A stretch of 11,404 bases of DNA from JAATGA01 sp047605605 (lineage in GTDB: Bacteria > Pseudomonadota > Alphaproteobacteria > Rhodobacterales > Rhodobacteraceae), in contig JASGFG010000098.1 in NCBI GenBank assembly GCA_047605605.1, forward strand, positions 1-11,404, given 5' to 3'. Numbering within the stretch: position 1 is the stretch's first letter; each line of letters begins with the position of its first letter. The notes under the pieces are model-generated. The model had not been told where the DNA came from, ran no database searches, and was given only the letters and a program-made list of their open reading frames with translations. Of the stretch, positions 6,364 through 11,404 are shown in pieces. Both the position numbers and the translations under genes were made by a program.

Positions 6364-6544
6364 AGGCCATGCTCCGGTCGCGGACCAGCGCAAGGCGCTG
6401 GCCGTCGGTATCATGCACGGCATAAATCGTCTTCAATGTGCCCGCCTGCTGACGCACCTCTTCGGGCAGATCCTCGACGGCGACGGGGCGGACATAGACG
6501 ATCCGCGATTCACCTTCGGGCAGTGCTTCGTATTTGACATCCAT
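6317..6544 (-). CDS. DUF1150 family small protein, hsp20-linked
   Basis: This 75-residue acidic protein ends in LVRDRSMAFMLARQHDFAPVNVH, the conserved tail of DUF1150, an alphaproteobacterial family of unknown function usually encoded next to small heat-shock genes. It starts 12 bases after the stop of hsp20 and has a strong ribosome binding site (GAAGGAGG, about six bases before ATG), so it is the second gene of a two-gene operon. There is no signal peptide or membrane segment. Being under the hsp20 promoter suggests a role in heat or proteotoxic stress, perhaps as a partner of the chaperone; that is inference. Its 3' end overlaps the end of the convergent glycosyltransferase gene by 47 bases. 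Because the overlapped part encodes the conserved tail, this gene is the constrained partner in that overlap. Confidence 0.88.
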   Translation of the reverse strand: MDVKYEALPEGESRIVYVRPVAVEDLPEEVRQQAGTLKTIYAVHDTDGQRLALVRDRSMAFMLARQHDFAPVNVH

Positions 6545-6556
6545 CTTGCGCCTCCT

Positions 6557-6970
6557 TCACTTGCGGCCGATGCGGATGGTTTGAACGACAGTCTCGGGGA
6601 CCGAGCGTCGCAGGTCGATATGCAGAAGTCCGTTCTCCATCGCGGCACCCGCCACCTCGACCCCGTCGGCAAGGACGAACGACCGCTGAAAGGCGCGGGC
6701 GGCGATGCCCCGGTGCAGGAACACCCGGTCGCCGGCGTCTTCGGCCTGCCGGCCGCGGATCACCAGCTGGCGGTCCTCGACCGTGATGGCCAGATCCTCT
6801 TCGCGAAAGCCGGCGACGGCCAGCGTGATGCGATAGGCGTTTTCCGAACTCGCCTCGATGTTGAAGGGCGGATAGCCCTCGGCGCCCGTCTTGGCCGTGC
6901 GCTCGACCAGCCGTTCAAGTTGTTCAAACCCCAGAAGGAACGGGTGCGCGGTAAAACTGATCTTCGTCAT
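6557..6970 (-). CDS. Hsp20 / alpha-crystallin family small heat-shock protein (IbpA-like)
   Basis: The 137-residue protein is a complete small heat-shock protein. A short N-terminal arm (MTKISFTAHPFLLGFEQL) precedes the alpha-crystallin domain from about residue 35 (YPPFNIEASSENAYRITLAV, AGFREEDLAITVEDRQLVI, then FQRSFVLADGVEV and ENGLLHIDL). The tail contains the IxI-type motif IRI. Such proteins are ATP-independent holdases that keep unfolded proteins available for DnaK and ClpB. The ATG at 6970-6968 is chosen because AAGGG lies six bases upstream and the conserved arm starts there; the open frame continues to 7384 only as antisense to DUF465. Upstream are a sigma-32 type promoter and a ROSE-like leader. 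DUF1150 follows after 12 bases. Confident at family level; assignment as ibpA versus another hsp20 paralogue is not possible. Confidence 0.95.
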   Translation of the reverse strand: MTKISFTAHPFLLGFEQLERLVERTAKTGAEGYPPFNIEASSENAYRITLAVAGFREEDLAITVEDRQLVIRGRQAEDAGDRVFLHRGIAARAFQRSFVLADGVEVAGAAMENGLLHIDLRRSVPETVVQTIRIGRK

Positions 6971-7028
6971 CTCATGCCCTTGTCCAAGCGACATATCGGA
7001 CCGGACCCCATCCGGGCATCCGGTCCTT
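6971..7028 (-). promoter_or_regulatory. ROSE-like RNA thermometer in the hsp20 5' leader
   Basis: Read on the minus strand, the leader has two hairpins. The first pairs GGACCGGA (7026-7019) with TCCGGTCC (7005-6998), 8 bp with a 13-base loop that can itself form CCC/GGG. The second spans 6994-6974: AUGUC pairs with GGCAU (one U-G pair), then an unmatched G, then CUU pairs with AAG around the loop GGAC. The stretch UCGCU matches the U(U/C)GCU signature of ROSE thermometers and lies opposite AAGGG (6981-6977), the Shine-Dalgarno sequence six bases before AUG. In ROSE elements the G of this motif forms a special unstable pair that melts on heating. The layout (sigma-32 promoter, hsp20 gene, SD-masking hairpin with a bulged G) fits. 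It is shorter than classical rhizobial ROSE leaders, with two hairpins and not three or four. Confidence 0.7.
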
Positions 7029-7034
7029 TGGGGA

Positions 7035-7066
7035 ATATGGGGGGTAAGGTGCGACCCCGCAAGGGC
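7035..7066 (-). promoter_or_regulatory. Sigma-32 (RpoH) type promoter for hsp20-DUF1150
   Basis: On the minus strand, CCCTTGCGG (7065-7057) contains the CTTG core of the heat-shock -35 element. After a 14-base gap comes CCCCATAT (7042-7035), an exact match to the CCCCATnT form of the sigma-32 -10 element. Spacing falls in the usual 13-15 range. Transcription should start near 7028, giving a leader of about 58 nt. The second half of the -35 (GCGG in place of GAAA) is off consensus. Confidence 0.7.
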
Positions 7067-7128
7067 ACGCCTTTTCCCGCCTTCTGCGCGAAGGGGTTGA
7101 AATTCTTCTGTCCGTTGCGACGAATCGG

Positions 7129-7134
7129 TATAAT
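7129..7134 (+). promoter_or_regulatory. Candidate -10 box for the DUF465 gene
   Basis: A perfect TATAAT lies 38 bases before the ATG at 7173, giving a predicted start near 7141. No good -35 hexamer is found 16-18 bases upstream (7106-7111 reads TTCTGT), so the promoter may rely on an activator or be weak. It is divergent from the hsp20 promoter at 7035-7066. Confidence 0.45.
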
Positions 7135-7172
7135 CTGAAAACCCGAAGCCACGAGCCCGAGCCAGCCCAGCC

Positions 7173-7391
7173 ATGAATGCCCCCAGCGAGATGAGTTTCG
7201 AAGACATGCTCCGCATCAAGCTGGAGGTTCTTCGGCGCGAACATCGCGATCTGGACGAGGCGATCCATGTGCTGGAAACCGCGGGCCGGCCAGACCAGCT
7301 GACCCTGCGGCGGCTGAAGAAGCAGAAGCTGAGCCTGAAGGACCAGATCGTCAAGCTGGAAGACCAGCTGATCCCCGACATCATCGCCTGA
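7173..7391 (+). CDS. DUF465 / YdcH family small helical protein
   Basis: The 72-residue protein is predicted to be mostly alpha-helical and probably a helical hairpin. LRIKLEVLRREHRDLDEAI is the conserved first helix and LRRLKKQKLSLKDQIVKLED the charged second helix of DUF465 (YdcH/SlyX-like), followed by the conserved ending LIPDIIA. The function of this family is unknown. No signal peptide is present. The gene lies about 115 bases upstream of purE on the same strand, an arrangement I recognise from other Rhodobacterales, though purE has its own likely promoter. A small hairpin follows the stop codon. Start choice: the ATG at 7173 begins a protein of usual length, but the in-frame ATG at Met7 cannot be excluded. 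Confidence 0.88.
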   Translation: MNAPSEMSFEDMLRIKLEVLRREHRDLDEAIHVLETAGRPDQLTLRRLKKQKLSLKDQIVKLEDQLIPDIIA

Positions 7392-7406
7392 GGCAGGTTT
7401 CCTGCC
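7392..7406 (+). terminator. Short hairpin after DUF465, weak terminator candidate
   Basis: GGCAGG (7392-7397) pairs with CCTGCC (7401-7406) around a TTT loop, directly after the stop codon. There is no T tract afterwards, so this may only attenuate read-through into purE. Confidence 0.3.
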
Positions 7407-7453
7407 GCCTGCCCCCGTCGTGTCTGCCCTGGCCGCAGTTTCCGCCGTCGAAC

Positions 7454-7481
7454 TTGCCCCCGCGGAAGCCACGGCTATAGT
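7454..7481 (+). promoter_or_regulatory. Probable sigma-70 promoter of purE-purK
   Basis: TTGCCC (7454-7459) and TATAGT (7476-7481) are separated by 16 bases and sit 26 bases before the purE start codon. TATAGT matches five of six consensus positions, TTGCCC four of six. The ribosome binding site GGAG (7497-7500) follows. No purine riboswitch or PurR-like operator is recognised. Confidence 0.5.
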
Positions 7482-7507
7482 GCCCCCCTGCAACACGGAG
7501 CGGGGCG

Positions 7508-7990
7508 ATGGCAGAGGTCGGCATCATCATGGGCAGCCAGTCCGACTGGCCCACGATGAAAGAGGCGGCAAAGATCCTTGACGAACTGGGGGTGGCTTAT
7601 GAGACCAGGATCGTCTCGGCCCACCGCACCCCCGACCGACTGTGGACCTATGGCAAGACCGCAGTGGAGCGGGGGCTGAAGGTCATCATCGCGGGTGCCG
7701 GCGGGGCCGCGCATCTGCCGGGGATGATGGCGTCCAAGACCCGCGTGCCGGTGATCGGCGTGCCGGTGCAGACCAGGGCGCTGTCGGGCGTCGACAGCCT
7801 TTATTCCATCCTTCAGATGCCCAAGGGCTTTCCGGTCGCCACCATGGCGATCGGAGCGGCGGGCGCGGCCAATGCCGGGCTGATGGCGGCGGGGATCCTG
7901 GCGATCACCGATCCGGTTCTGGCCGCCCGGCTGGATGCCTGGCGCGAGGCGCTGTCCGCCTCGATCCCCGAGGGGCCGGTTGACGAATAG
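7508..7990 (+). CDS. purE: 5-(carboxyamino)imidazole ribonucleotide mutase, class I PurE
   Basis: PurE converts N5-CAIR to CAIR in purine biosynthesis, moving the carboxyl group made by PurK. The 160-residue protein has the expected signatures: MGSQSDWPTM (substrate loop with the conserved Ser and Asp), VSAHRTPDR with the catalytic-site His, and AGAGGAAHLPGM, then VPVIGVPV and SILQMPKGFPVATMAIG. These are the features of the class I, bacterial type mutase that works with PurK, as opposed to the class II carboxylase. The ATG is preceded by GGAG at seven bases. purK follows 85 bases later on the same strand without an intervening terminator, so both probably share one transcript. Cytoplasmic and expected to be an octamer. 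Confidence 0.97.
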   Translation: MAEVGIIMGSQSDWPTMKEAAKILDELGVAYETRIVSAHRTPDRLWTYGKTAVERGLKVIIAGAGGAAHLPGMMASKTRVPVIGVPVQTRALSGVDSLYSILQMPKGFPVATMAIGAAGAANAGLMAAGILAITDPVLAARLDAWREALSASIPEGPVDE

Positions 7991-8075
7991 GACGGGCTGG
8001 ACCGACCGGCGCGGGCGATGCTATGGGCGCGGCGGACGGCCGGATTTTCCGCGCCGAGCAAAAGGGCAAGACCAG

Positions 8076-9152
8076 ATGACCACACCCACCCCCCTGCCCT
8101 TCGGCGCGATCATCGGCATTCTGGGCGGCGGCCAGCTGGGGCGGATGCTGTCGGTCGCGGCCTCGCGCCTTGGCTATCGCTGCCACATCTATGAACCCGC
8201 CGCCAACCCGCCCGCCGGGCAGGTGGCGGAAAAGGTCTATACCGCGCCCTATGAGGATGCGGCGGCGCTGGCGGAATTTGCCGCGGGCGTCGATGTCATC
8301 ACCTATGAATTCGAGAATGTCCCCACCGCCGCGCTGGACCTGCTGGAGGCGGCCCGGCCCATCCGCCCCAACCGCCGCGCGCTGGCCGTCAGCCAGGACC
8401 GGATCGCCGAAAAGGATTTCCTGTCGGGCCTTGGCCTGCAAACCGCCCCCTATGCCGCGGTGAACGGCTTTGCCGATCTGGAACTGGCCCTATCGCGGAT
8501 CGGCGCGCCGGCCATCCTGAAGACGACGCGGCTCGGCTATGACGGCAAGGGACAGGCGCGCATCCTGCACGGCGCCGACGCCCCCGCCGCCCATGCGGCG
8601 ATGAAGGGGGCGGCCGCGGTGCTGGAAGGGTTCGTGGACTTCACCCACGAGGTTTCCGTGATTGCCGCCCGCGGGCTGGACGGATCGGTTGCCGCCTATG
8701 ATCCGGGCGAGAACGTCCACAAGGACGGCATCCTGGCGACCACCACCATCCCCGCGCGCCTGACCTCGGCCCAGCGTCAGGATGCGGTGCTGCTGGCGGC
8801 GCGCATCCTGAATGCGCTGGACTATGTTGGCGTCATGGGGGTGGAACTGTTCGTGACCCCGCATGGCCTGATCGTCAACGAGATCGCGCCGCGCGTCCAC
8901 AACTCGGGCCACTGGACGCAGAACGGCTGCGCCGTGGACCAGTTCGAACAGCACATCCGCGCCGTGGCGGGATGGCCGCTTGGCGACGGGACCCGGCATT
9001 CGGATGTGGTGATGGAGAACCTGATCGGCGACGAGATCGACCGGGTGCCCGCTCTCGCGCGCGAGGGGGATGTGGCGATCCACCTTTACGGCAAGGCCGA
9101 GGCGCGGCCGGGCCGCAAGATGGGCCATGTGAACCGCATCGTCCGACGCTAG
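8076..9152 (+). CDS. purK: 5-(carboxyamino)imidazole ribonucleotide synthase PurK
   Basis: PurK is an ATP-grasp enzyme that carboxylates AIR with bicarbonate and ATP to N5-CAIR, the substrate of the adjacent PurE. The 358-residue protein is full length. ILGGGQLGRML near the N-terminus is the PurK N-domain dinucleotide-like loop. YEFENVP and RIAEKDFLSGLGL follow. KTTRLGYDGKGQ is the ATP-grasp glycine-rich loop, and VGVMGVELF, then NEIAPRVHNSGHWT, provide the metal-binding acidic and His residues. The C-terminal domain ends IHLYGKAEARPGRKMGHVN. The ATG at 8076 is chosen because AAAGGG lies about ten bases before it and the open frame further upstream (to 7935) overlaps purE in another frame. 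Regulation is presumably through the purE promoter. An intergenic palindrome closes the operon. Confidence 0.97.
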   Translation: MTTPTPLPFGAIIGILGGGQLGRMLSVAASRLGYRCHIYEPAANPPAGQVAEKVYTAPYEDAAALAEFAAGVDVITYEFENVPTAALDLLEAARPIRPNRRALAVSQDRIAEKDFLSGLGLQTAPYAAVNGFADLELALSRIGAPAILKTTRLGYDGKGQARILHGADAPAAHAAMKGAAAVLEGFVDFTHEVSVIAARGLDGSVAAYDPGENVHKDGILATTTIPARLTSAQRQDAVLLAARILNALDYVGVMGVELFVTPHGLIVNEIAPRVHNSGHWTQNGCAVDQFEQHIRAVAGWPLGDGTRHSDVVMENLIGDEIDRVPALAREGDVAIHLYGKAEARPGRKMGHVNRIVRR

Positions 9153-9183
9153 GGTTCCGGGGGGTCGGTGCCTCTGGCCGGCC

Positions 9184-9240
9184 CCGGAGGGGTTTTGCAC
9201 CCCTCCGGTCCTCCCCGCAGGGTATTTGGGCCAAGATGAA
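9184..9240. repeat. Palindromic intergenic element, probable dispersed Rhodobacterales repeat and terminator
   Basis: CCGGAGGGGT (9184-9193) pairs perfectly with ACCCCTCCGG (9199-9208) around a 5-base loop. It is followed by GTCCTCCCCGCAGGG and then TATTTGGGCCAAGATGAA (9223-9240). From memory, this combination of a GGAGGG palindrome and a TATTTGG..CAAGATGAA tail is found many times between convergent genes in Rhodobacterales genomes. Only one copy lies in this window, so repetition is not shown here. It sits between purK (+) and the Nudix gene (-), where a bidirectional terminator is expected. There is no long T tract. Confidence 0.65.
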
Positions 9241-9261
9241 GGGGAAAGGGCAGGATCCGCG

Positions 9262-9711
9262 TCAGCGGACGAGCGGCTCCAGCGGGTCGTAGAGGATGCC
9301 CTGTCCCCAGGCGGCTTCGGGCAGGCTGTCGGGTTTGAAGCGGATGGCCCCGCCTTCCAGTTCCGCGCGCGAGAAAAAGCGGCGTTCGGTCACGATCCCC
9401 TCGGGGTCGCGCCATGTCGCATCCAGCACGCCCTTGACGATCGTGCAGCGGAAGTAAACATCGACCTGATGGAAATCGCGGCCCGGATCATGGAACTCGT
9501 TCACAAGGCAGGGCGCGCCGACCGCGACGGTCAGGCCGGTTTCCTCGAACACCTCGCGGGCAAGATTGGCGGGCAGGCCGACATGCGGCTCGGCCCCGCC
9601 GCCGGGCGCGCACCACAGGTCGGACACACCGCCGCCCCAGGCGTTCACCAGAAGCAGCCGGTCGTCCAGCAGGATCAGCGCGCGGGTGGCAAGGCGGATC
9701 GGTCGGGCCAT
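9262..9711 (-). CDS. Nudix hydrolase
   Basis: The 149-residue protein is a single Nudix domain: RLATRALILLDDRLLLVN is the first strand pair, then WCAPGGGAEP leads into the Nudix box and AREVFEETGLTV. The REVxEETG core that binds the metal is intact. The position that normally holds the first glutamate of the box (G-x5-E) is valine here, in EPHVGL where most members have a GES-like sequence. Nudix enzymes hydrolyse nucleoside diphosphates linked to another group; the substrate is not predictable. The ATG at 9711-9709 is preferred, but MSAAM starting at 9723 is an equal alternative, as neither has a clear ribosome binding site. The opposite-strand frame far beyond 9723 is antisense to the hydrolase. 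The gene is divergent from the alpha/beta hydrolase, with at most 36 bases between the starts. Confidence 0.88.
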   Translation of the reverse strand: MARPIRLATRALILLDDRLLLVNAWGGGVSDLWCAPGGGAEPHVGLPANLAREVFEETGLTVAVGAPCLVNEFHDPGRDFHQVDVYFRCTIVKGVLDATWRDPEGIVTERRFFSRAELEGGAIRFKPDSLPEAAWGQGILYDPLEPLVR

Positions 9712-9747
9712 GGCCGCAGACATTGGCCGCGCGCGGCGGCCTTGTCC

Positions 9748-10464
9748 ATGGGGCTTGGGCTGGGGGCGGCGCCTGCGGGGGCGGAATGCGTGGTCCTGCT
9801 GCACGGCCTGGCGCGCAGCGAAGCCTCGCTTCTGGCGATGGAGGCGGCGCTGAAGGCGCAGGGCTATGCCGTGGTCAACCACGGCTATCCCTCGACCGCG
9901 ATGACAGTCGAGGAGCTGGCCCCGCATGTAGGCGAGGCGGTCGCGGAATGCGGCGACCAGCGGGTGAATTTCGTCACCCATTCGATGGGAGGCATTCTGG
10001 CGCGCTATTGGCTGGCGGACCACAAGCCGCCGGAGATGGGCCGGGTGGTGATGCTGGCCCCGCCCAATCAGGGGTCGGAACTGGTGGATGCCCTGGGCGA
10101 GATCGGCGCCTTTGAATGGGTCAACGGTCCGGCGGGCAAGGAACTGGGGACCGGCGACGGCTCGCTGCCGCGCAGCCTGCCGCTGCCCGATTACGAGCTG
10201 GGGGTGATCGCGGGCACGCGGTCGCTGAACCCGGTCTATTCTGGCCTGATCCCCGGCACGGACGATGGCAAGGTCTCGGTCGAAAGCACCCGCGTGGCCG
10301 GAATGACCGATCATATCGAACTGCCCGTCACCCATACCTTCATGATGCTGAGCCCGGTCGTGATCGCCCAGACGATCCGGTTCCTGAAGACCGGACGGTT
10401 CGACCCCTCGCTGTCGCTGGGCCAGGCTGTCGACATGACCCTGGGCCGCGCACCGGCACCCTAG
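9748..10464 (+). CDS. Alpha/beta hydrolase (lipase/esterase-like), exported, start uncertain
   Basis: Counted from the ATG at 9748 the protein has 238 residues. It has the oxyanion-hole motif VVLLHGLARSE, the nucleophile elbow THSMGG with Ser79, an acidic residue in GTDDGKVS (Asp172 or Asp173) and His196 in VTHTFMM, giving a full catalytic triad. LAPPNQGSE and AGTRSLNP are typical of this EstA/lipase-like group. Ester or lipid substrates are likely but unproven. The sequence before ECVVLLHG (LSMGLGLGAAPAGA) looks like the end of a signal peptide, yet the only in-frame starts near it are TTG 9742 and ATG 9748, which leave it without a basic n-region. The ATG at 9710 would supply a charged n-region but is one frame off. 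A sequencing error, a frameshift or a shortened signal peptide are the options. A short GC hairpin follows the gene. Confidence 0.85.
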   Translation: MGLGLGAAPAGAECVVLLHGLARSEASLLAMEAALKAQGYAVVNHGYPSTAMTVEELAPHVGEAVAECGDQRVNFVTHSMGGILARYWLADHKPPEMGRVVMLAPPNQGSELVDALGEIGAFEWVNGPAGKELGTGDGSLPRSLPLPDYELGVIAGTRSLNPVYSGLIPGTDDGKVSVESTRVAGMTDHIELPVTHTFMMLSPVVIAQTIRFLKTGRFDPSLSLGQAVDMTLGRAPAP

Positions 10465-10505
10465 GGCTGCCGCACGCGACACGGTTGTAGCGCGAGGCAG
10501 GGAAA

Positions 10506-10530
10506 CGCCCTATCCTTGGGCGGTATTCTT
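10506..10530 (+). terminator. Weak terminator candidate after the alpha/beta hydrolase
   Basis: CGCCC (10506-10510) pairs with GGGCG (10518-10522) around a 7-base loop and is followed by GTATTCTTT. The stem is short, and the element sits only about 25 bases before the next start codon. The TATTCT at 10524-10529 could equally be a -10 box, though no -35 is seen at normal spacing. Confidence 0.3.
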
Positions 10531-10547
10531 TGCGGGATTGCGTTGCG

Positions 10548-11404
10548 ATGGCTTGGATTGTCCGGCTCATGTTCGCCGCCATGCTGGCGCTGGCCGCCAG
10601 CGGGGCCGCCATGGCCGAGGGGCGGCGCCTGGCGCTGGTCATCGGCAACGGGGCGTATGAGGCGCTGCCGCCGCTGGACAATGCGGTTGCGGATGCCAAT
10701 TCCATGGCGCGGGCCTTGCGGGCGCAGGATTTCGACGTAACGCTTCTGACCGATGTGGGAACCGAGGTCTTCGACGCGGTGCTGGGCACCTTTGCCCGTC
10801 AGGCCGAGGGGGCGGATACGGTTCTGTTCTATTACGCCGGCCACGCCTTCCAGATGAACGGCGTGAACCATCTGGTTCCGGTGTCCGCCCGCATCGACAG
10901 TGCCGATACCGCCCGGTCGGCGACATGGAAGCTGGACGACATCGCCGCAAGGCTGAAGGGCGGCTCGGCGCAGCTTCTGATCTTTCTGGATGCCTGCCGC
11001 AACAACCCGCTGCCGCAAAGCGTGCCGGGCGCCGCGGACGGTCTGGCGCAGTTCGACGGCGGCGCGGGCACCTTCGTGGCCTTTGCGACGCGGCCGGGCG
11101 CCGTGGCCTATGACGGCACGACCGGCGGCAGTCCTTTCACGCAGGCCCTGGTCAACCGCATTGCCACGCCGGGGCAGTCGGTCTCGGACCTGATGATCGC
11201 GGTCAGGAACGATGTGCAGCAGGCCACGGGCGGCGCGCAGGTTCCGTGGGAACAATCGTCCCTGCGCGCACAATTCTACTTTACCCCCGCCGAAACCGGG
11301 ACGGCCGCCGCGCCCGAGGAAGTGCCGCAGTTCGATGTGGTGCAAAGCGCCTCGACCGTGGGGCCGGCCCCTGTTTCGGCTCCGGCGCCCTCCGCTTTGC
11401 CCGA
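10548..11404 (+). CDS. Exported caspase-family (peptidase C14, metacaspase-like) protein, 3' end missing
   Basis: The frame from ATG 10548 is open to the right edge (285 complete codons), so the C-terminus is missing. Residues 1-23 form a signal peptide (Arg6, hydrophobic core, AMA-E cleavage), so the protein acts in the periplasm or outside. The mature part opens with RRLALVIGNGAYE and PLDNAVADANSMARAL, the classic p20 start of bacterial caspase-like proteins. The catalytic dyad is His99 in FYYAGHAFQ and Cys150 in FLDACRNNP. The His motif reads GHA where classical caspases and most bacterial members have GHG. After about residue 245 comes an alanine/proline-rich linker (AETGTAAAPEEV, then PAPVSAPAPS), suggesting another domain beyond the window. 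Metacaspase-type enzymes usually cut after Arg or Lys. The target is unknown, and no toxin or defence partner is visible. The start has only a weak GCGGGA upstream. Confidence 0.88.
   Translation, partial: MAWIVRLMFAAMLALAASGAAMAEGRRLALVIGNGAYEALPPLDNAVADANSMARALRAQDFDVTLLTDVGTEVFDAVLGTFARQAEGADTVLFYYAGHAFQMNGVNHLVPVSARIDSADTARSATWKLDDIAARLKGGSAQLLIFLDACRNNPLPQSVPGAADGLAQFDGGAGTFVAFATRPGAVAYDGTTGGSPFTQALVNRIATPGQSVSDLMIAVRNDVQQATGGAQVPWEQSSLRAQFYFTPAETGTAAAPEEVPQFDVVQSASTVGPAPVSAPAPSALP

Noticed and set aside
6971..7384. Extension of the hsp20 frame upstream to 7384
   Set aside because: It would run antisense through DUF465 and through the promoter and leader hairpins. The conserved Hsp20 N-terminus begins at 6970.
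7991..8075. A hidden gene or regulatory element between purE and purK
   Set aside because: The 85 bases contain ATGs but none in the purK frame with a ribosome binding site, and no hairpin or motif was found.
9712..10482. Extension of the Nudix frame upstream to 10482 (406 codons)
   Set aside because: The extra part is antisense to the alpha/beta hydrolase and contains no domain. The Nudix domain starts at about 9711.
10501..10527. GGAAAC plus CGGTATT as an ECF (EcfG-type) promoter for the caspase gene
   Set aside because: The -35 has GGAAA in place of GGAAC and the -10 lacks CGTT. A small hairpin explains part of the symmetry.

Overview
The window looks like chromosomal DNA of an alphaproteobacterium of the Rhodobacterales (Rhodobacter/Paracoccus-like). 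The base composition is very GC-rich with strong G/C in third codon positions. Several neighbours are typical of that group: a MidA-type methyltransferase overlapping pgeF, a single-chain ATP sulfurylase/APS kinase, an Hsp20 gene followed by DUF1150, a DUF465 gene before purE-purK, and a VPLPA-CTERM surface protein. I see no tRNA, rRNA, CRISPR array, insertion sequence or phage gene. This is mostly core chromosome with a few accessory genes.

Layout. 1-1624 (+): the 3' part of a MidA/NDUFAF7-like methyltransferase, then pgeF, overlapping by one base (ATGA). 1625-1999: a non-coding interval with inverted repeats and a possible small RNA. 2000-2500 (-): an Lrp/AsnC regulator with a cluster of TTGCGC half-sites in front of it. 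2792-3388 (+): a secreted VPLPA-CTERM protein closed by a textbook terminator. 3443-3685: a leader rich in stem-loops, followed by the bifunctional sat/cysC gene (3686-5392) that makes PAPS from sulfate. 5503-6363 (+): a putative glycosyltransferase. 6317-6970 (-): a two-gene hsp20-DUF1150 stress operon. 7173-7391 (+): a DUF465/YdcH protein. 7508-9152 (+): purE-purK, which together carry out the CO2-fixing step of purine synthesis. 9184-9240: a palindromic intergenic element. 9262-9711 (-): a Nudix hydrolase, divergent from an exported alpha/beta hydrolase (to 10464). 10548-end (+): an exported caspase-family protein, cut by the window edge.

The most rewarding signal is upstream of hsp20. On the minus strand there is a sigma-32 type promoter (CTTG core, 14-nt gap, CCCCATAT). 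It is followed by a leader of about 58 nt that folds into a strong 8-bp hairpin and then a second hairpin. The second one hides the Shine-Dalgarno AAGGG against UCGCU, which matches the U(U/C)GCU signature of ROSE RNA thermometers. The operon therefore appears to be heat-controlled both at transcription and at translation. Other points worth checking are the hairpin-rich sat/cysC leader, a candidate sRNA at about 1827-1930, the regulator's half-site cluster, and a hydrolase whose signal peptide has no proper start codon in frame.
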